From Cavia porcellus (taxonomy: Eukaryota > Chordata > Mammalia > Rodentia > Caviidae), in assembly GCF_034190915.1 (NCBI RefSeq), contig NW_026947484.1, positions 187,978,982-188,042,981 on the forward strand: a DNA stretch of 64,000 nucleotides, read 5' to 3'. Shown here piece by piece: positions 54,923 through 64,000 of the stretch. Position numbers and translations under genes: made by a program. The stretch's first letter is position 1, and every line of letters starts with the position of its first letter. The notes beneath the pieces are model-generated. The model made no database searches. It was given only the letters and a program-made list of their open reading frames with translations, and had not been told where the DNA came from.

Positions 54923-54976
54923 CTAACCCTAACCATAACGCTAACCCTAACCCTAACCATAACTATAACCATAGCC
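54923..54976. repeat. interstitial telomere-like (CCCTAA)n array
   Basis: CTAACCCTAACC repeats with decayed units (CCATAA, CGCTAA, CTATAA), about nine hexamers in all. Confidence 0.85.
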
Positions 54977-55416
54977 CTCTTTGTTTCTCTTTGGTTCCTT
55001 TGCTCTTTGCAGGGCAAACAGAGGCTCCCACCCCTACTTTTTGAACAGGAAAAAAGAGGAAGGCCCAGTGTGAAATTCCCAAAAGAGAAAATGCAAAGGG
55101 AGAAAGATCTCAGCAGAGACACAGAGCTTTTCAACTGCCCCTCATCATGGAGTTCTCTAATCCAAACATGACCTTAGCTTGATCTCTACTACAGGGACAA
55201 CTAATGCACTTCCTAGAGACTAACATGGGCTTCTCTCCAGTTATCCAATGATTCAGAGTTAGGCCGTCAGAGGACATAACTGTCACTTGCAAAAATCACA
55301 AAATTATCAGAATGATCCCAAAGCATCTTGACGACACTATTTCTCTATTCCTTTCCTCTATTGCTGATTGGTCCCACATGGATCCATTGAAATGGGAGGT
55401 CAATACACCTACATTT

Positions 55417-55552
55417 TGTTTTGTTGTTGTTGTTGTTGTTTTGTTTTGTTTATTTTTTTGTCTTTTTCGTTTTTATCCGTACCAGGGATCGAACTCACAA
55501 CTGCCTGCTTGCAAGGCAGGCACTTATGTTGCTGAGCTAAATCCCCAGCCCC
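55417..55552 (-). mobile_element. ID SINE, antisense, with perfect 13-bp target duplication
   Basis: 'tccgtaccagggatcgaactcacaactgcctgcttgcaaggcaggcacttatgttgctgagctaaatccccagcccc' is reverse-complement ID, preceded by a long T/TTG tail. TACACCTACATTT at 55404-55416 and 55553-55565 is a perfect duplication, so this is a fairly young insertion. Confidence 0.95.
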
Positions 55553-55632
55553 TACACCTACATTTGGATGAATGATTCTTTCATGCCACCATACATATTT
55601 CACACCTACCTAAAATATCATGTTCTATCAAA

Positions 55633-55710
55633 CTGAAGACTCCATACTGTACTCAACATCCAACTAACAAATTGAAGACTCCATACTGTACTCAACATCC
55701 AAAAGCAACC
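55633..55710. repeat. 39-bp tandem duplication
   Basis: GAAGACTCCATACTGTACTC and ten following bases recur exactly one unit (39 bases) further on. The near-perfect copy suggests a recent duplication. Confidence 0.95.
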
Positions 55711-56290
55711 AATCATGATTGCAGCCTAAATACCCTTAACTTGCCACTACCCTATCAAGTTATCACTGTATATCTCCTGTTTTAATCAGGCCACAGAATA
55801 CTAAGTAAACATACTTCTTACCCCTATAGCCACAGGAAAATAATTCTCAAGTTATGTCAAAATCTCCTTTTGCTCTTGTTTCTTCTTATTCTCTGTCACT
55901 TCAGATGTGAGAGCTACAGAAACCTGGTGGGAAATTGGGTACCTTATTCAAGAGCTGCAGAAAGCCTGGGGCATCCCTTGCTACAGCAATGCCACACATT
56001 CCAAGGTGGACATGTCCAGTGCCAGGATTCTGTCCTGCTTTTCCAAGATTCCAGAGTATCAACAAGACATATCACTCCACCAGGACTCATGTGGTATCTA
56101 GAAAATGCAAACTAATTCTCAAAATTGAATGCCAACTGCCCACTCCTGCTTCCAGCAGATAAAGATCTTGGATTAAGGGAGATTAAAACTTCTTAGAGCC
56201 CAGCTAGTTGATTCAGAGCATCCACTCGACAGGGGTCAGCTTCATCTGATCTCCACTACTGGAGATGTAAAATTTTACATATTCGTTAGT
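55711..56290. other. unassigned, possibly ERV-derived
   Basis: Three overlapping frames at 55870-56162 in different phases. The sequence sits beside LTR-like arms and may be retroviral in origin, but I cannot assign it. Confidence 0.25.
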
Positions 56291-56458
56291 CACATGTGTT
56301 TTTGTAAAAGATCCCAAGATAGTTTTTATTAGAGAAGTGAAGAAATGAGTCCAGAAAGCTCCTTTGGCTTGTTTCTAAATATCCAGAGCAGAAGAATGGA
56401 GTCACATTATAGATGTGATTTTTATGTTCTGTAGATACAGGACTGATGCCAGGGACTT
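56291..56458 (-). mobile_element. LTR-like inverted repeat, left arm
   Basis: This 168-base segment is the reverse complement of 58297-58460 with about 90-95% identity by eye (one 9-base indel, a few substitutions). Read on the minus strand it carries 'tctaataaaaactatc', a polyadenylation-type signal near the end, as in a retroviral LTR R-U5 region. Confidence 0.6.
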
Positions 56459-56841
56459 CTTAGAAAGACTGTTGACCAAGGTGACCTTAGATCCAAGTTT
56501 TCTCAGCAAAGTTCCACCATGTTTTTTTTTTTTAAGTTCCTGTCTGGCTTACCATTTATCTAGGGTGTATGTTATTTTATTTTTAGGGGGCTTACTTACT
56601 GCACCACTCATACTGCATAAATCTACCTAATGAGCATATAAACCCCGAAGAGACTGGACTGAGCCGCCCAAGAATTTCTTCCATGTCTGGACACGTGGGA
56701 AGAGTTCAGGATAAAAGTCCTCGTGTATAATAAGGCAAGGGTTTTCTAATACTATTACTTTTCTGTTCCAAGGATAATAGTCATATCACTAAGTTAAAGA
56801 GAGATGACCAAACCTGGGGGGAGGCTAGCTAACCAGATTGG
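56459..56841. other. no feature recognised
   Basis: Short sequence between the LTR-like arm and the MaLR LTR; unassigned, with a T12 run near 56523. Confidence 0.4.
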
Positions 56842-57203
56842 TCAGTTTTTTGCCTACCATGACAAAATAAGGTAAGTTATACATAGCATAGGGGGATAAA
56901 TGACATACATTGGCTTACAGTTTCAGAAGTTTTGTTCTATGGCCATCCAGTTCCATTACAATTAGGCCTGCAGCAAGAGAAAAATATCATGGCAGAAGGG
57001 AAACCAGCCACCTGCTTCATCCAATTAGGGCCTCCCTCCTAATAAACCTGGTGAGTTAGGAACTCATCAAGTGTTAATCCGCTGATGCAGTTAGAGCCCT
57101 CATGGTCCCACCACTTCCCCAAAGTCCTGCCTCTGAATACTGCTGCCCTGAGGACCACGTCTCCTACTTGAGACTTCAGAGACATACCATATCCAACCCA
57201 CAG
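56842..57203 (-). mobile_element. MaLR LTR, antisense
   Basis: 'ttttttgcctaccatgacaaaataaggtaag', 'ggcttacagtttcagaagttttg', 'catggcagaagggaaacc', 'gcctccctcctaataaacctggtgagttag' and 'cccaccacttccccaaagtcc' match, in reverse, the same MaLR group as the LTR at 22178-22629. Confidence 0.85.
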
Positions 57204-57634
57204 CACTAACACACCTTTTACGCCCTCTATCACAAGCAACAGTTTTCTGACATGGGCACCGCTCTACTAGCATGCTAAAATAGTGATGAGAGGATTTCAA
57301 ATACTTGCAAATTCCAATCATCTAAATACAGATGCATATGGCATCATGTTGAGAAAGATTCTAGGTTTGGCAAGATTGAGAGCTATCACTGATTTGGGAT
57401 GTTGGCCAGGACTCAGGAGCACAGAGCATCTGCACATGGCTCAGTCATTTACCATTTTTATCTTAGCAAGAAGTGCTTTTAGTAGGAGGAACAGAAAGCT
57501 TTATTTATTTTTTTTTCACAAAAAAATTCAAAAATCTTACTTCCACATGGTCTGCCTTATTGGACCCTTTTCTTTTTTTGTACTATTTATGTCTTTAAAT
57601 TAGTTGGCTAAGAAGTGTCTGGGCTGATCTACCT

Positions 57635-57639
<5 letters not shown>
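57204..57639. other. no feature recognised
   Basis: Unassigned sequence with a T-rich stretch at 57500-57520. Confidence 0.4.
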
Positions 57640-57680
<41 letters not shown>

Positions 57681-57705
57681 GTCTTTCTCTCTCTGTCTCT
57701 CTTTC
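57640..57705. repeat. (CT)n microsatellite
   Basis: CT tract with GTCT interruptions at its 3' end. Confidence 0.95.
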
Positions 57706-58296
57706 AAAATTTTTATAAGAGCAAGAGATTTAAATCTACAGTAGTAGATATTAAGAAAGCATGTTTTCCTATTTTTTTTCTCTTTCCCTTGGAAATATCC
57801 TTCTTTGGTTTGGCTTGTGATATATAGCTCTCTTCCAGTGACACCCAGGGTGTCTTAGTGTCCATGTCAGTCTTTTCATGAGCGCAGAACTAGGCTTGCC
57901 AGTCCAGGTGTAGTTTAGTGTATCCAGCCAGAACAGGAAGAGTTGAGGTCAAAGCCTCCTCTGCAGTAGTTAACAAGTTCATTCTGACTTGCTTCGCCCA
58001 TCCGTATCGTGCTCATGGAGCTGGCTGGAGTGGTGCCAGATAACGTGGGAAGCTGAGCATAGACTCATGGGTTTGAGACCTCAGCAAGCTAACTGTCCCA
58101 CTTTCTTAGCATTATCATCAACAATATATGTTTTCCTGGAATGTAAAGTTAAATACAATATATACAAACTTACTGTGACTCGGGTCACTGCAGTGCAGAT
58201 AGCTACTACTATTATAATTGTAATATTGACTAATATCACTTGGAGACCAAATCATTCCTCATCTGATTTTATTTTTTGGCCAAAGCAACGTGTACT
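57706..58296. other. no feature recognised
   Basis: Interior of the inverted repeat; a 114-codon frame at 57989-58333 has no recognisable domain. Confidence 0.35.
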
Positions 58297-58460
58297 AAGT
58301 CCCTGGTATCAGTCCTGTATCTACAGAATATAAAAATCACAGCATATCTATAATGCGACTCCATTCTTCGCTCTGGATATTTAGAAACAAGCCAAAGGAG
58401 CTCTCTGGACTCATTTCTTCACTTCTCTAATAAAAACTATCTTGGGATCTTTTACATGTG
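58297..58460 (+). mobile_element. LTR-like inverted repeat, right arm
   Basis: Plus-strand counterpart of 56291-56458: AAGTCCCTGGTATCAGTCCT, 'ctctggatatttagaaacaagcc', 'cttctctaataaaaactatcttggg'. It carries a TATAAAAATC box-like run and an AATAAAA signal about 110 bases apart. It looks like the 3' part of an ERV LTR. Confidence 0.6.
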
Positions 58461-59338
58461 AAGTCAGACCTCTTGGAAAAAAAAATAGTGGACAACTACG
58501 AGCTATACAAATCTCCTCTAATGACCTATTAGTAAGAAATTCAATACAGATTCCAGCCCATATGCTACTGGTTTAAATGAACGTGTTGAACGTAATGGAA
58601 AGTTTGATGTCAGCCACTTTGCATCCTAAGATTTGCACTTTGTAAGTTTCTCCTTTGTGACTTTCTTTTAAAATATTCTGGAGGTCCAGGATAGCTCAGC
58701 TGGTGCTTACTCATCAGCGGGTGGGGTGTGAGATGTGCAGGCTCCAAATGTGTTCAGTGCTTGGGAAACCATGGGGCCCTTTAACCCTCTGTTTTTAGGG
58801 TGTCTAAAAGCAGGTCGATGTGTATTGTGCTGGCTCCTCCCATGGAAATAGTCACTCCCTTTGCAATGGGATGGAGTGAATGCGAACACTCTTAGGAAGG
58901 AACTAGTTTATGCTATCAGAGACAACCATAAAGATGGAATATATAGATTTTAATAAGTTACAAAGCTATATATTGCCATTATTAGGGAGTGGGAAAAGGT
59001 CTATGTGGAAATACACTAGTATTAGCTGACGGCCCTGTTCTCCAAGCACAACTTTGGGAGATAAAAAGTAAAAATTAAAAAAAAAGAAAACAGAAGATGC
59101 CAGCCAGGCCATGACTGGGTAAATAAATGTTGGACCAAAGATGCAATGGTAAGCAGGAACATCAAAATAACACCCAATATTAGGAGGCTGATTTATTTAC
59201 AGCGACAGGCACTGATAGGATCATTTCCAGAATTTCCGGTGGTCTAGCACTGACATGAGGTAGGTAAACAGGAAGCACAGAGGCATAGTGGCTTGTCAAC
59301 TGGGAACTGCTTTATACAATGGGCATCACAGCGACCAG
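58461..59338. other. no feature recognised
   Basis: An A-rich run lies at 59065-59092. Otherwise unassigned. Confidence 0.4.
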
Positions 59339-59689
59339 CTATGCACCACAGTAACCAGCCATTTCCAAGAGACAGGAGCAACCAGATCTAGAACAGGGAC
59401 TGTTACTTAGGCTCCTAACAAACTGGGATGTACTGGAGGAGGAGGGGGCATTTCCTGCTACAAAAAAGCCTCTGCGTTTACAAGGAAGGGAAGAACTCAA
59501 AAACAAAAGGCCCCCGAAGTGAATACTGTCATGAGAGACAACAGAGAGGCATCGGCAGCTGATGGTGAAAGCCACAATGTACAATACAAGCCCCAGCACA
59601 CGCGTTGCTAGTTCAAAGTCATGAGCTTGACAAGTGACGTGGAAATTGTACTTGGCCAGAGGAACGGTGTACATTCTGCCTTGTCTCAA
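59339..59689 (-). other. 116-codon minus-strand frame, unrecognised
   Basis: The frame has one hydrophobic segment (VLGLVLYIVAFTI near residue 31) and then a serine/cysteine-rich end. The sequence is unique in appearance. No family is recognised. It could be part of a processed transcript or a 3' UTR, or a chance frame. AATAAAT occurs about 150 bases further along the minus strand (near 59190). Confidence 0.15.
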
Positions 59690-59857
59690 CCACTTTCTTC
59701 CTCACGAGCGGTCTGAAGCAGATGGATATAGTCAAAAGCACTAGAATAAGACATTATTAGTTGAGATTTTAGTACTACAGTCTATTCCAGAATTTTAATA
59801 AATGAGGTAGATCATGTGGAAGATTTCTCTTCCTAATTAGAGCAAGTCATACGTCTT

Positions 59858-60041
59858 AACCCATTTTTCTGTCACTATGAAAAATACATGATGCTGCGTA
59901 CTACAATAAAGAGGGGATTCAGTGCACACTTCTGAAGTTCTAAGAACATGGCAAGGGCCCCAGAACCTCTTGATATGGTTACACTGGGCATTCAGCCTCA
60001 GCATGACTTTGGTGGAGACAAATCATATTCAAACCATGGCA
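59858..60041 (-). mobile_element. MaLR LTR fragment, antisense
   Basis: 'ttaacccatttttctgtcactatgaaaaatacatgatgctgcgtactacaataaagagg' and 'ttggtggagacaaatcatattcaaaccatggca' are the two ends of an antisense MaLR LTR with a central deletion. Confidence 0.75.
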
Positions 60042-61299
60042 GTATGAATAGTTAATGTTCCATTCTGGGCCAGACACGCTGCTGGGTTGATGCATGTGTA
60101 CAGCTTGGTCAGTCTGCCTTCAAGAGTCTTCTCCTTCTGGCTTCGCCCAGCATGTGCTTCTCCATTTGCCATTGAGGGACCAAGAGTTTTAAAGAAAGCT
60201 GCAGACACCAAAGGGAAAGCTAAAGGGAAGGAAGGTTTGTTCTCCATCCGAAACGCTGCCACAAGCTCTCTCTGGCAGAACAATGTCCGGCAAAAATGCC
60301 GTAGAAGGGCTGACGGGCTCCAAAGAAGAAAGACCTGCAGAGCATCTCGCATCTTTTAAAAGACACAATTCAGGATCACTTTACACCTCCTGCTTCAATG
60401 CTTGCTCTTTTGACCTCGAAGTCCTTTCTTGTCCTGTGACTAATAATTATGCCACGTATTCTGGTGCATGATGGGAGATGAGAACACCATGAATAAAAGC
60501 ACAGTAGCTTTACTATCCATGCTGAGGCTTCACTGTAAGAAAAGCCACTGGGTGGGCTGGTAGGGGAAAATCGCAGGAGAGCATGAATGGCCACTCTGGA
60601 TTGTCACCATTGGAGATAAGCTTGCGTTGTAAATATTTTAAAGAATAAACGTATGCGTATCTGAGTGTATCTCTCAAACTGCTTAACATTTTATCAGTTC
60701 ACGCTTTTCCCTTTAGAAATCACATGCCTGCCCATGGTACACAATCCAGTTTCTCAACTAGCTTTAGGAGATGCCAAATATTTAATGACACCCCACCTAG
60801 AAACAATAAATACATTTGAGTCAGGCTCAGACTCCTGGGGAAAGGGATGTTGAAAATTTGATGAAAGGGATTAATAAATTATAACCAGGCTATTAAGATG
60901 TGAATCACTAAGGACTCCTGACACTCTTTGCCTCTCTCTAACTAGAATTAGGAAATAAATAAACGGGTTCACCTCCCTGCGCTCAGAATTCTCCCCCTGT
61001 GTTTCTGAGGTCACCGTGTTGGTCTAGCCCTTGGACTTTCCTGTGGATGCTAACAAGGTGTTTACTGGCCAGCAATAAGGCTCTGACAGTTGATTTAGAG
61101 ACAGTGCTCTGATTCTCCAAAGCAGATGTTATGACCATATTGATGAGATGCCAATCACACAGCTGGGAAGGGAAAGGTCCAATTTGAAGGCCGTAGGGTA
61201 TCTTCCCAATCAAAGTGCTCCTGCTGATGGATTTCAGGGCCTGCTTCGAGTTGTCTGGTAAGACTCACAGCGCCTAGAAGAAAGCTCAGAGGCTGTCTG
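60042..61299. other. no feature recognised
   Basis: A GAATAAAAGC polyadenylation-type motif lies near 60491. The frame 60283-60471 (62 codons) has no recognisable product. Confidence 0.35.
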
Positions 61300-61430
61300 C
61301 CCTGCCTCTTCATCTAAGTAAAAACTGAGGCCAATGGAGAGGAAATGTATTTCCTAAAGTCATGCAAATTTTCATAGCAAAACTCACCCAGAACCTAGGT
61401 CTCCTGACTTCTAGATCGCTATTCTTTCTA
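61300..61430 (-). mobile_element. MIR SINE fragment, antisense
   Basis: 'aaaactgaggccaatggagaggaaatgtatttcctaaagtcatgc' and 'cccagaacctaggtctcctgacttc' fit antisense MIR. Confidence 0.75.
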
Positions 61431-61644
61431 TATCTCTTTCTTTAGCTATCTTAAGGGCTCAAATCCAATAGATCTACACTTCCCTCTCCAATCACTAGAC
61501 CAATTCCATCCTGCAAACAGCAGACTGGCATCAAAAGGCAATCCCAAAACCTCAGCACAGGTGAAGCATCAATGGCTCCTCCCTCTCATTACCAGATGTG
61601 GAGGTATAATGTCACAGCCATTCAGTTTGGATACAAAACTGATT

Positions 61645-61745
61645 TTCTTACTTGCCTTTGTATCTCAGAGCCTAGAATAATGCCAGCACCAAGGGAGTCA
61701 GGGGCAGTGTAGGGATGATGATTGTTTAAAATGAATGAATCATGA
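61645..61745 (+). mobile_element. L2 LINE 3' end
   Basis: 'cttgcctttgtatctcagagcctagaataatgccagcacc' and 'ttaaaatgaatgaat' match the L2 terminus. Confidence 0.55.
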
Positions 61746-61879
61746 AAGTTTATCTCATTTCAGAACCTCTATTTTGTGTTTGATTGCACAATGATTCAAA
61801 GCCAACAAAATGCATAATGATTCAAAGCAAAGAATGTGAAAATGCATTTTCTTCTAAATATTTAGTGAGTTCCTCAAGA

Positions 61880-62165
61880 CAGTCTGCAACAAACATTTAT
61901 TCAGGTTTACCACATGGTAGATGCCAGGTAAAGAAAATAGAGCCGAGCTCCAAAAATCAGAGGCTCCCAGTCTGGTAAGGGAGACAGATGTCTCAGTGGT
62001 TGTAACCCAAGATAATGGCACTCTAACAGACGTATATCTAAGAGGGACATGCAGATTCTAGGCAGCAACAGAGGTGACAGCTGAGCAGAGTGTTGAAGGA
62101 TAAGTCAATTAGGGAAATGGCAAGGACTGATGTTCCAGGCAGGGGATCATGTCCTAAATCATGAC
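61880..62165 (+). mobile_element. L2 LINE fragment
   Basis: 'acaaacatttattcaggtttaccacatggtagatgccaggtaaag', 'gaggctcccagtctggtaagggagacag', 'tgttgaaggataagtcaattaggg' and 'gatgttccaggcagggg' match L2 in order. Confidence 0.7.
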
Positions 62166-62640
62166 ATGAGATGACTTGAAAAAGCTTGGCCAAAGACACA
62201 GGGAGAACACAATGGATACATTTCAATACATGCTACAAACAAAATAGAAATGTGTTTGTGTCTCTGTGCTTGCTTTTCCAGAAGAGGTCATTGTTGAATA
62301 ATCGAAAATGTATTGGATTTGGAACAGGAACAGCTGGAAAAATAATGATTCTGGCTGTAGTCCTGTGCTTACACTGCATGTGTCAGGTTCTTGTGCTGCA
62401 CAGAATAGAGGAATTATTACTTCACCTTAGTTTTCAGAGAAGGCAACTTATGCTCAGTGAGTAATAGCTAGTACTAGCAAGACTATTGTGTTTCTGCATC
62501 TTTTTTATTGAGTTCAGGGATTTGATATTATTGGATACATGTTATTCCCTCTTGGCAGGCAATTTTCTTTTGCTGTAAATATTTAGCAACCCGGCCTCCT
62601 CCCTGAACTGCCTCCATCATGAGTCCTTCCAGAGCACTCA
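62166..62640. other. no feature recognised
   Basis: A 92-codon frame at 62186-62464 has no recognisable domain. Confidence 0.35.
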
Positions 62641-62663
62641 GGAATATTCTAGAATATTCTGGA
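62641..62663. promoter_or_regulatory. perfect heat-shock-element-like palindrome
   Basis: GAATATTCTAGAATATTC (62642-62659) is an 18-base perfect palindrome. It holds four alternating GAA/TTC units at 5-base spacing, with a fifth GGA half-unit following, the arrangement bound by heat-shock factor trimers. No promoter is seen next to it, so occupancy is unknown. Confidence 0.4.
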
Positions 62664-63644
62664 GCTTAGGAGAACACTCGCCTTCCCCACTCTTTCTTAG
62701 GCACCATGGCCAACAGTCAGCAAATTTTCCTCCTAGACCTAAACGTATGGCCCCTAGAGGGGAGAGTGTGCATGGCCCAGTCTTTTCCATTTCTTAAGTA
62801 TTCGCACCCACAGTCCCATGTGTACCTCTCCTTCCATATGTACATTCCTTCAAAACTGTATATTCTGCCTGCTGCGTGAGCCATTACCTAACCACCCTTA
62901 GAGTCTAGATGGAGTCCTCTTCCTCTGGGGAAGACCCTTATCCTCTCATTTACAGTCACTCTCTCATCAGGGTTTCCCATGCCCCTGGGAACCTTCCCCT
63001 CCATCCTCAAAGCTCGTGGCACTCTGCATTCCGCAAAAGTGGACAAAGCATAAAGAATCCTCTCCTGTTCACCCCAGTGTCCCCAGCACCAGTTTAACAA
63101 ATGGACAACTTCCCAGTGCACATGTGATTAATACCCCAAGAAGATTCAACCCTGACCCTGCCACTGGCGGGGAATGGCTGCAGCCTACATTTTAAGCTGG
63201 TGACAAATTGGGCCCGACTTCACCTTGTCGCCCTGAATAGAGATGTGAGGCAGGAGGGCGAACCTAGGTAACCTTATCACTCTGACATCCCACCGCAGTC
63301 CTCGCCAGGTGTTAAAGGTGTGTGACCAGGAATTCCTGGTCCTGAAGTTCTACCGTTCTCCACGGTCTGGACCAGTGGCCACTACAGTTTGCAAAAACCA
63401 CCTGATAGTTCCAGTGAGGGCACAGAACCCATCCTTGCTGTCCTACATGTTTCCCCTTCTAATTATAGAGTTTGGGTTATTTTAATGAAACATTGCATAA
63501 AGGAAGAGTAAAATGCATATATTCAGATTTTTATCTTGAATCCTGTTAAAGTGTTTAGGTGGGTAGGTCCTTTTAAGAAACATCTCCAGCTGGGGAATGC
63601 AGAATCCTCTGACTATTGGGATGGTAGTAGGCACACTCCCTAGT
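62664..63644. other. no feature recognised
   Basis: Unassigned sequence with opposed short frames at 62888-63121. Confidence 0.35.
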
Positions 63645-63815
63645 CACTGAGTTTCAATTCCACTCTTCCAATTATTAACTGTAAAATCTTAAATCAATTG
63701 TGTAACCTCTCTGAGTCAGTTTTCCCATCTGTAAAATGGAAATAATGCTGTCCTTATCATAGGATGTTGTAAACTTAAGAAGTAACTTTCAAGTGTTTAC
63801 ACAAGGCACTTAATC
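63645..63815 (+). mobile_element. MIR SINE
   Basis: 'taaatcaattgtgtaacctctctgagtcagttttcccatctgtaaaatggaaataatgctgtcc' and 'ttcaagtgtttacacaaggcac' are a clear sense MIR. Confidence 0.9.
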
Positions 63816-64000
63816 ACTGCCCTTAGGTCTTCAAGAGCGGTTTAATTGTTCTCCCCATGTATTATTGCCTTTCTTTCTATAATATCTTTTTAAAAGTCTT
63901 GGGAAGGAAGTGTGATTCTAAACCCCACATGACCCCAAGATGAGCTGAATAAACTAATACTGGAAAGTGTCTACTGAATGAACTTGCTACAGTTCACACC

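Noticed and set aside
58687..58760. ID-like 'gatagctcagctggtgctt'
   Set aside because: Only the A-box region resembles ID; no B box or tail could be made out.
1..64000. Bacterial-type systems, CRISPR arrays, operons or phage genes
   Set aside because: The whole window has mammalian SINE, LINE, LTR and MITE content with no closely packed genes; no evenly spaced direct-repeat array with unique spacers was seen.

Overview
This window looks like intergenic or intronic DNA from a mammal, and more precisely from a rodent outside the mouse/rat group. It contains tRNA-derived ID SINEs, B1 (7SL-derived) SINEs and one fused B1-dID SINE, but no B2-type SINE. The ID variant carries a 'cataagcacctgccttgcaag' type core and a 'gatccctggtac' end. 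A beaver-like (castorimorph) or other non-murid rodent fits, but that assignment is inference and not proof. Base composition, abundant old MIR/L2/MaLR relics and many microsatellites all fit a eukaryotic nuclear genome. There is no bacterial gene structure, operon, CRISPR array, rRNA or functional tRNA.

No complete protein-coding gene can be supported. Every long open frame seen is either inside a repeat (for example the CA-repeat frame near 44.9-45.5 kb) or lacks codon bias, exon structure and recognisable homology. Two stretches look somewhat like exons and are listed with low confidence: a signal-peptide-like first exon with a phase-1 splice donor at 48475-48532, and a 99-base segment at 51483-51581 that has splice signals and two open frames. 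A few CpG-retaining, homeobox-motif-rich or MEF2/E-box-rich stretches (about 1.1-1.5, 5.9-6.0, 10.9 and 39.2-39.6 kb) could be conserved regulatory elements.

Layout. 0-10 kb: a B1-dID SINE, MIR, MER20-like, MER53-like and L1 relics. 10-20 kb: the first copy of an unrecognised T-rich, 150-bp-unit retroposon (13.6-14.3 kb), a long L2 split by a hAT MITE (16.4-17.3 kb), an antisense MaLR LTR (17.9-18.3 kb), and a Tigger-type DNA transposon split by a MaLR LTR (19.3-20.0 kb). 20-30 kb: a MaLR LTR split by an ID SINE (22.2-22.6 kb), an unrecognised 172-176-bp duplication (23.5-23.8 kb), and a second MaLR LTR split by a near-complete copy of the T-rich retroposon (25.8-27.0 kb). 30-50 kb: ID, B1, MIR, L2, L1 and MaLR relics plus long CT and CA tracts. 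50-64 kb: MER5-like, L2, L1 and B1 relics, an interstitial telomere-like array (54.9 kb), an LTR-like inverted repeat with 2 kb spacing (56.3/58.4 kb), more MaLR pieces and a perfect heat-shock-element-like palindrome (62.6 kb).

The most interesting item is the retroposon family represented by 13615-14312, 26038-26840 and possibly a 21-base stub at 25361-25381. Both long copies have target-site duplications, a common A-rich 3' end and approximately 150-bp internal tandem units. The longer copy also has a CpG-rich 5' module with its own 125-bp duplication. This architecture (5' GC-rich tandem module, middle, T-rich tandem array, A-tail) recalls composite LINE-mobilised elements such as SVA, but the sequence is not one I recognise. 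Repeat family names throughout come from memory of consensus sequences and were not checked against a library.
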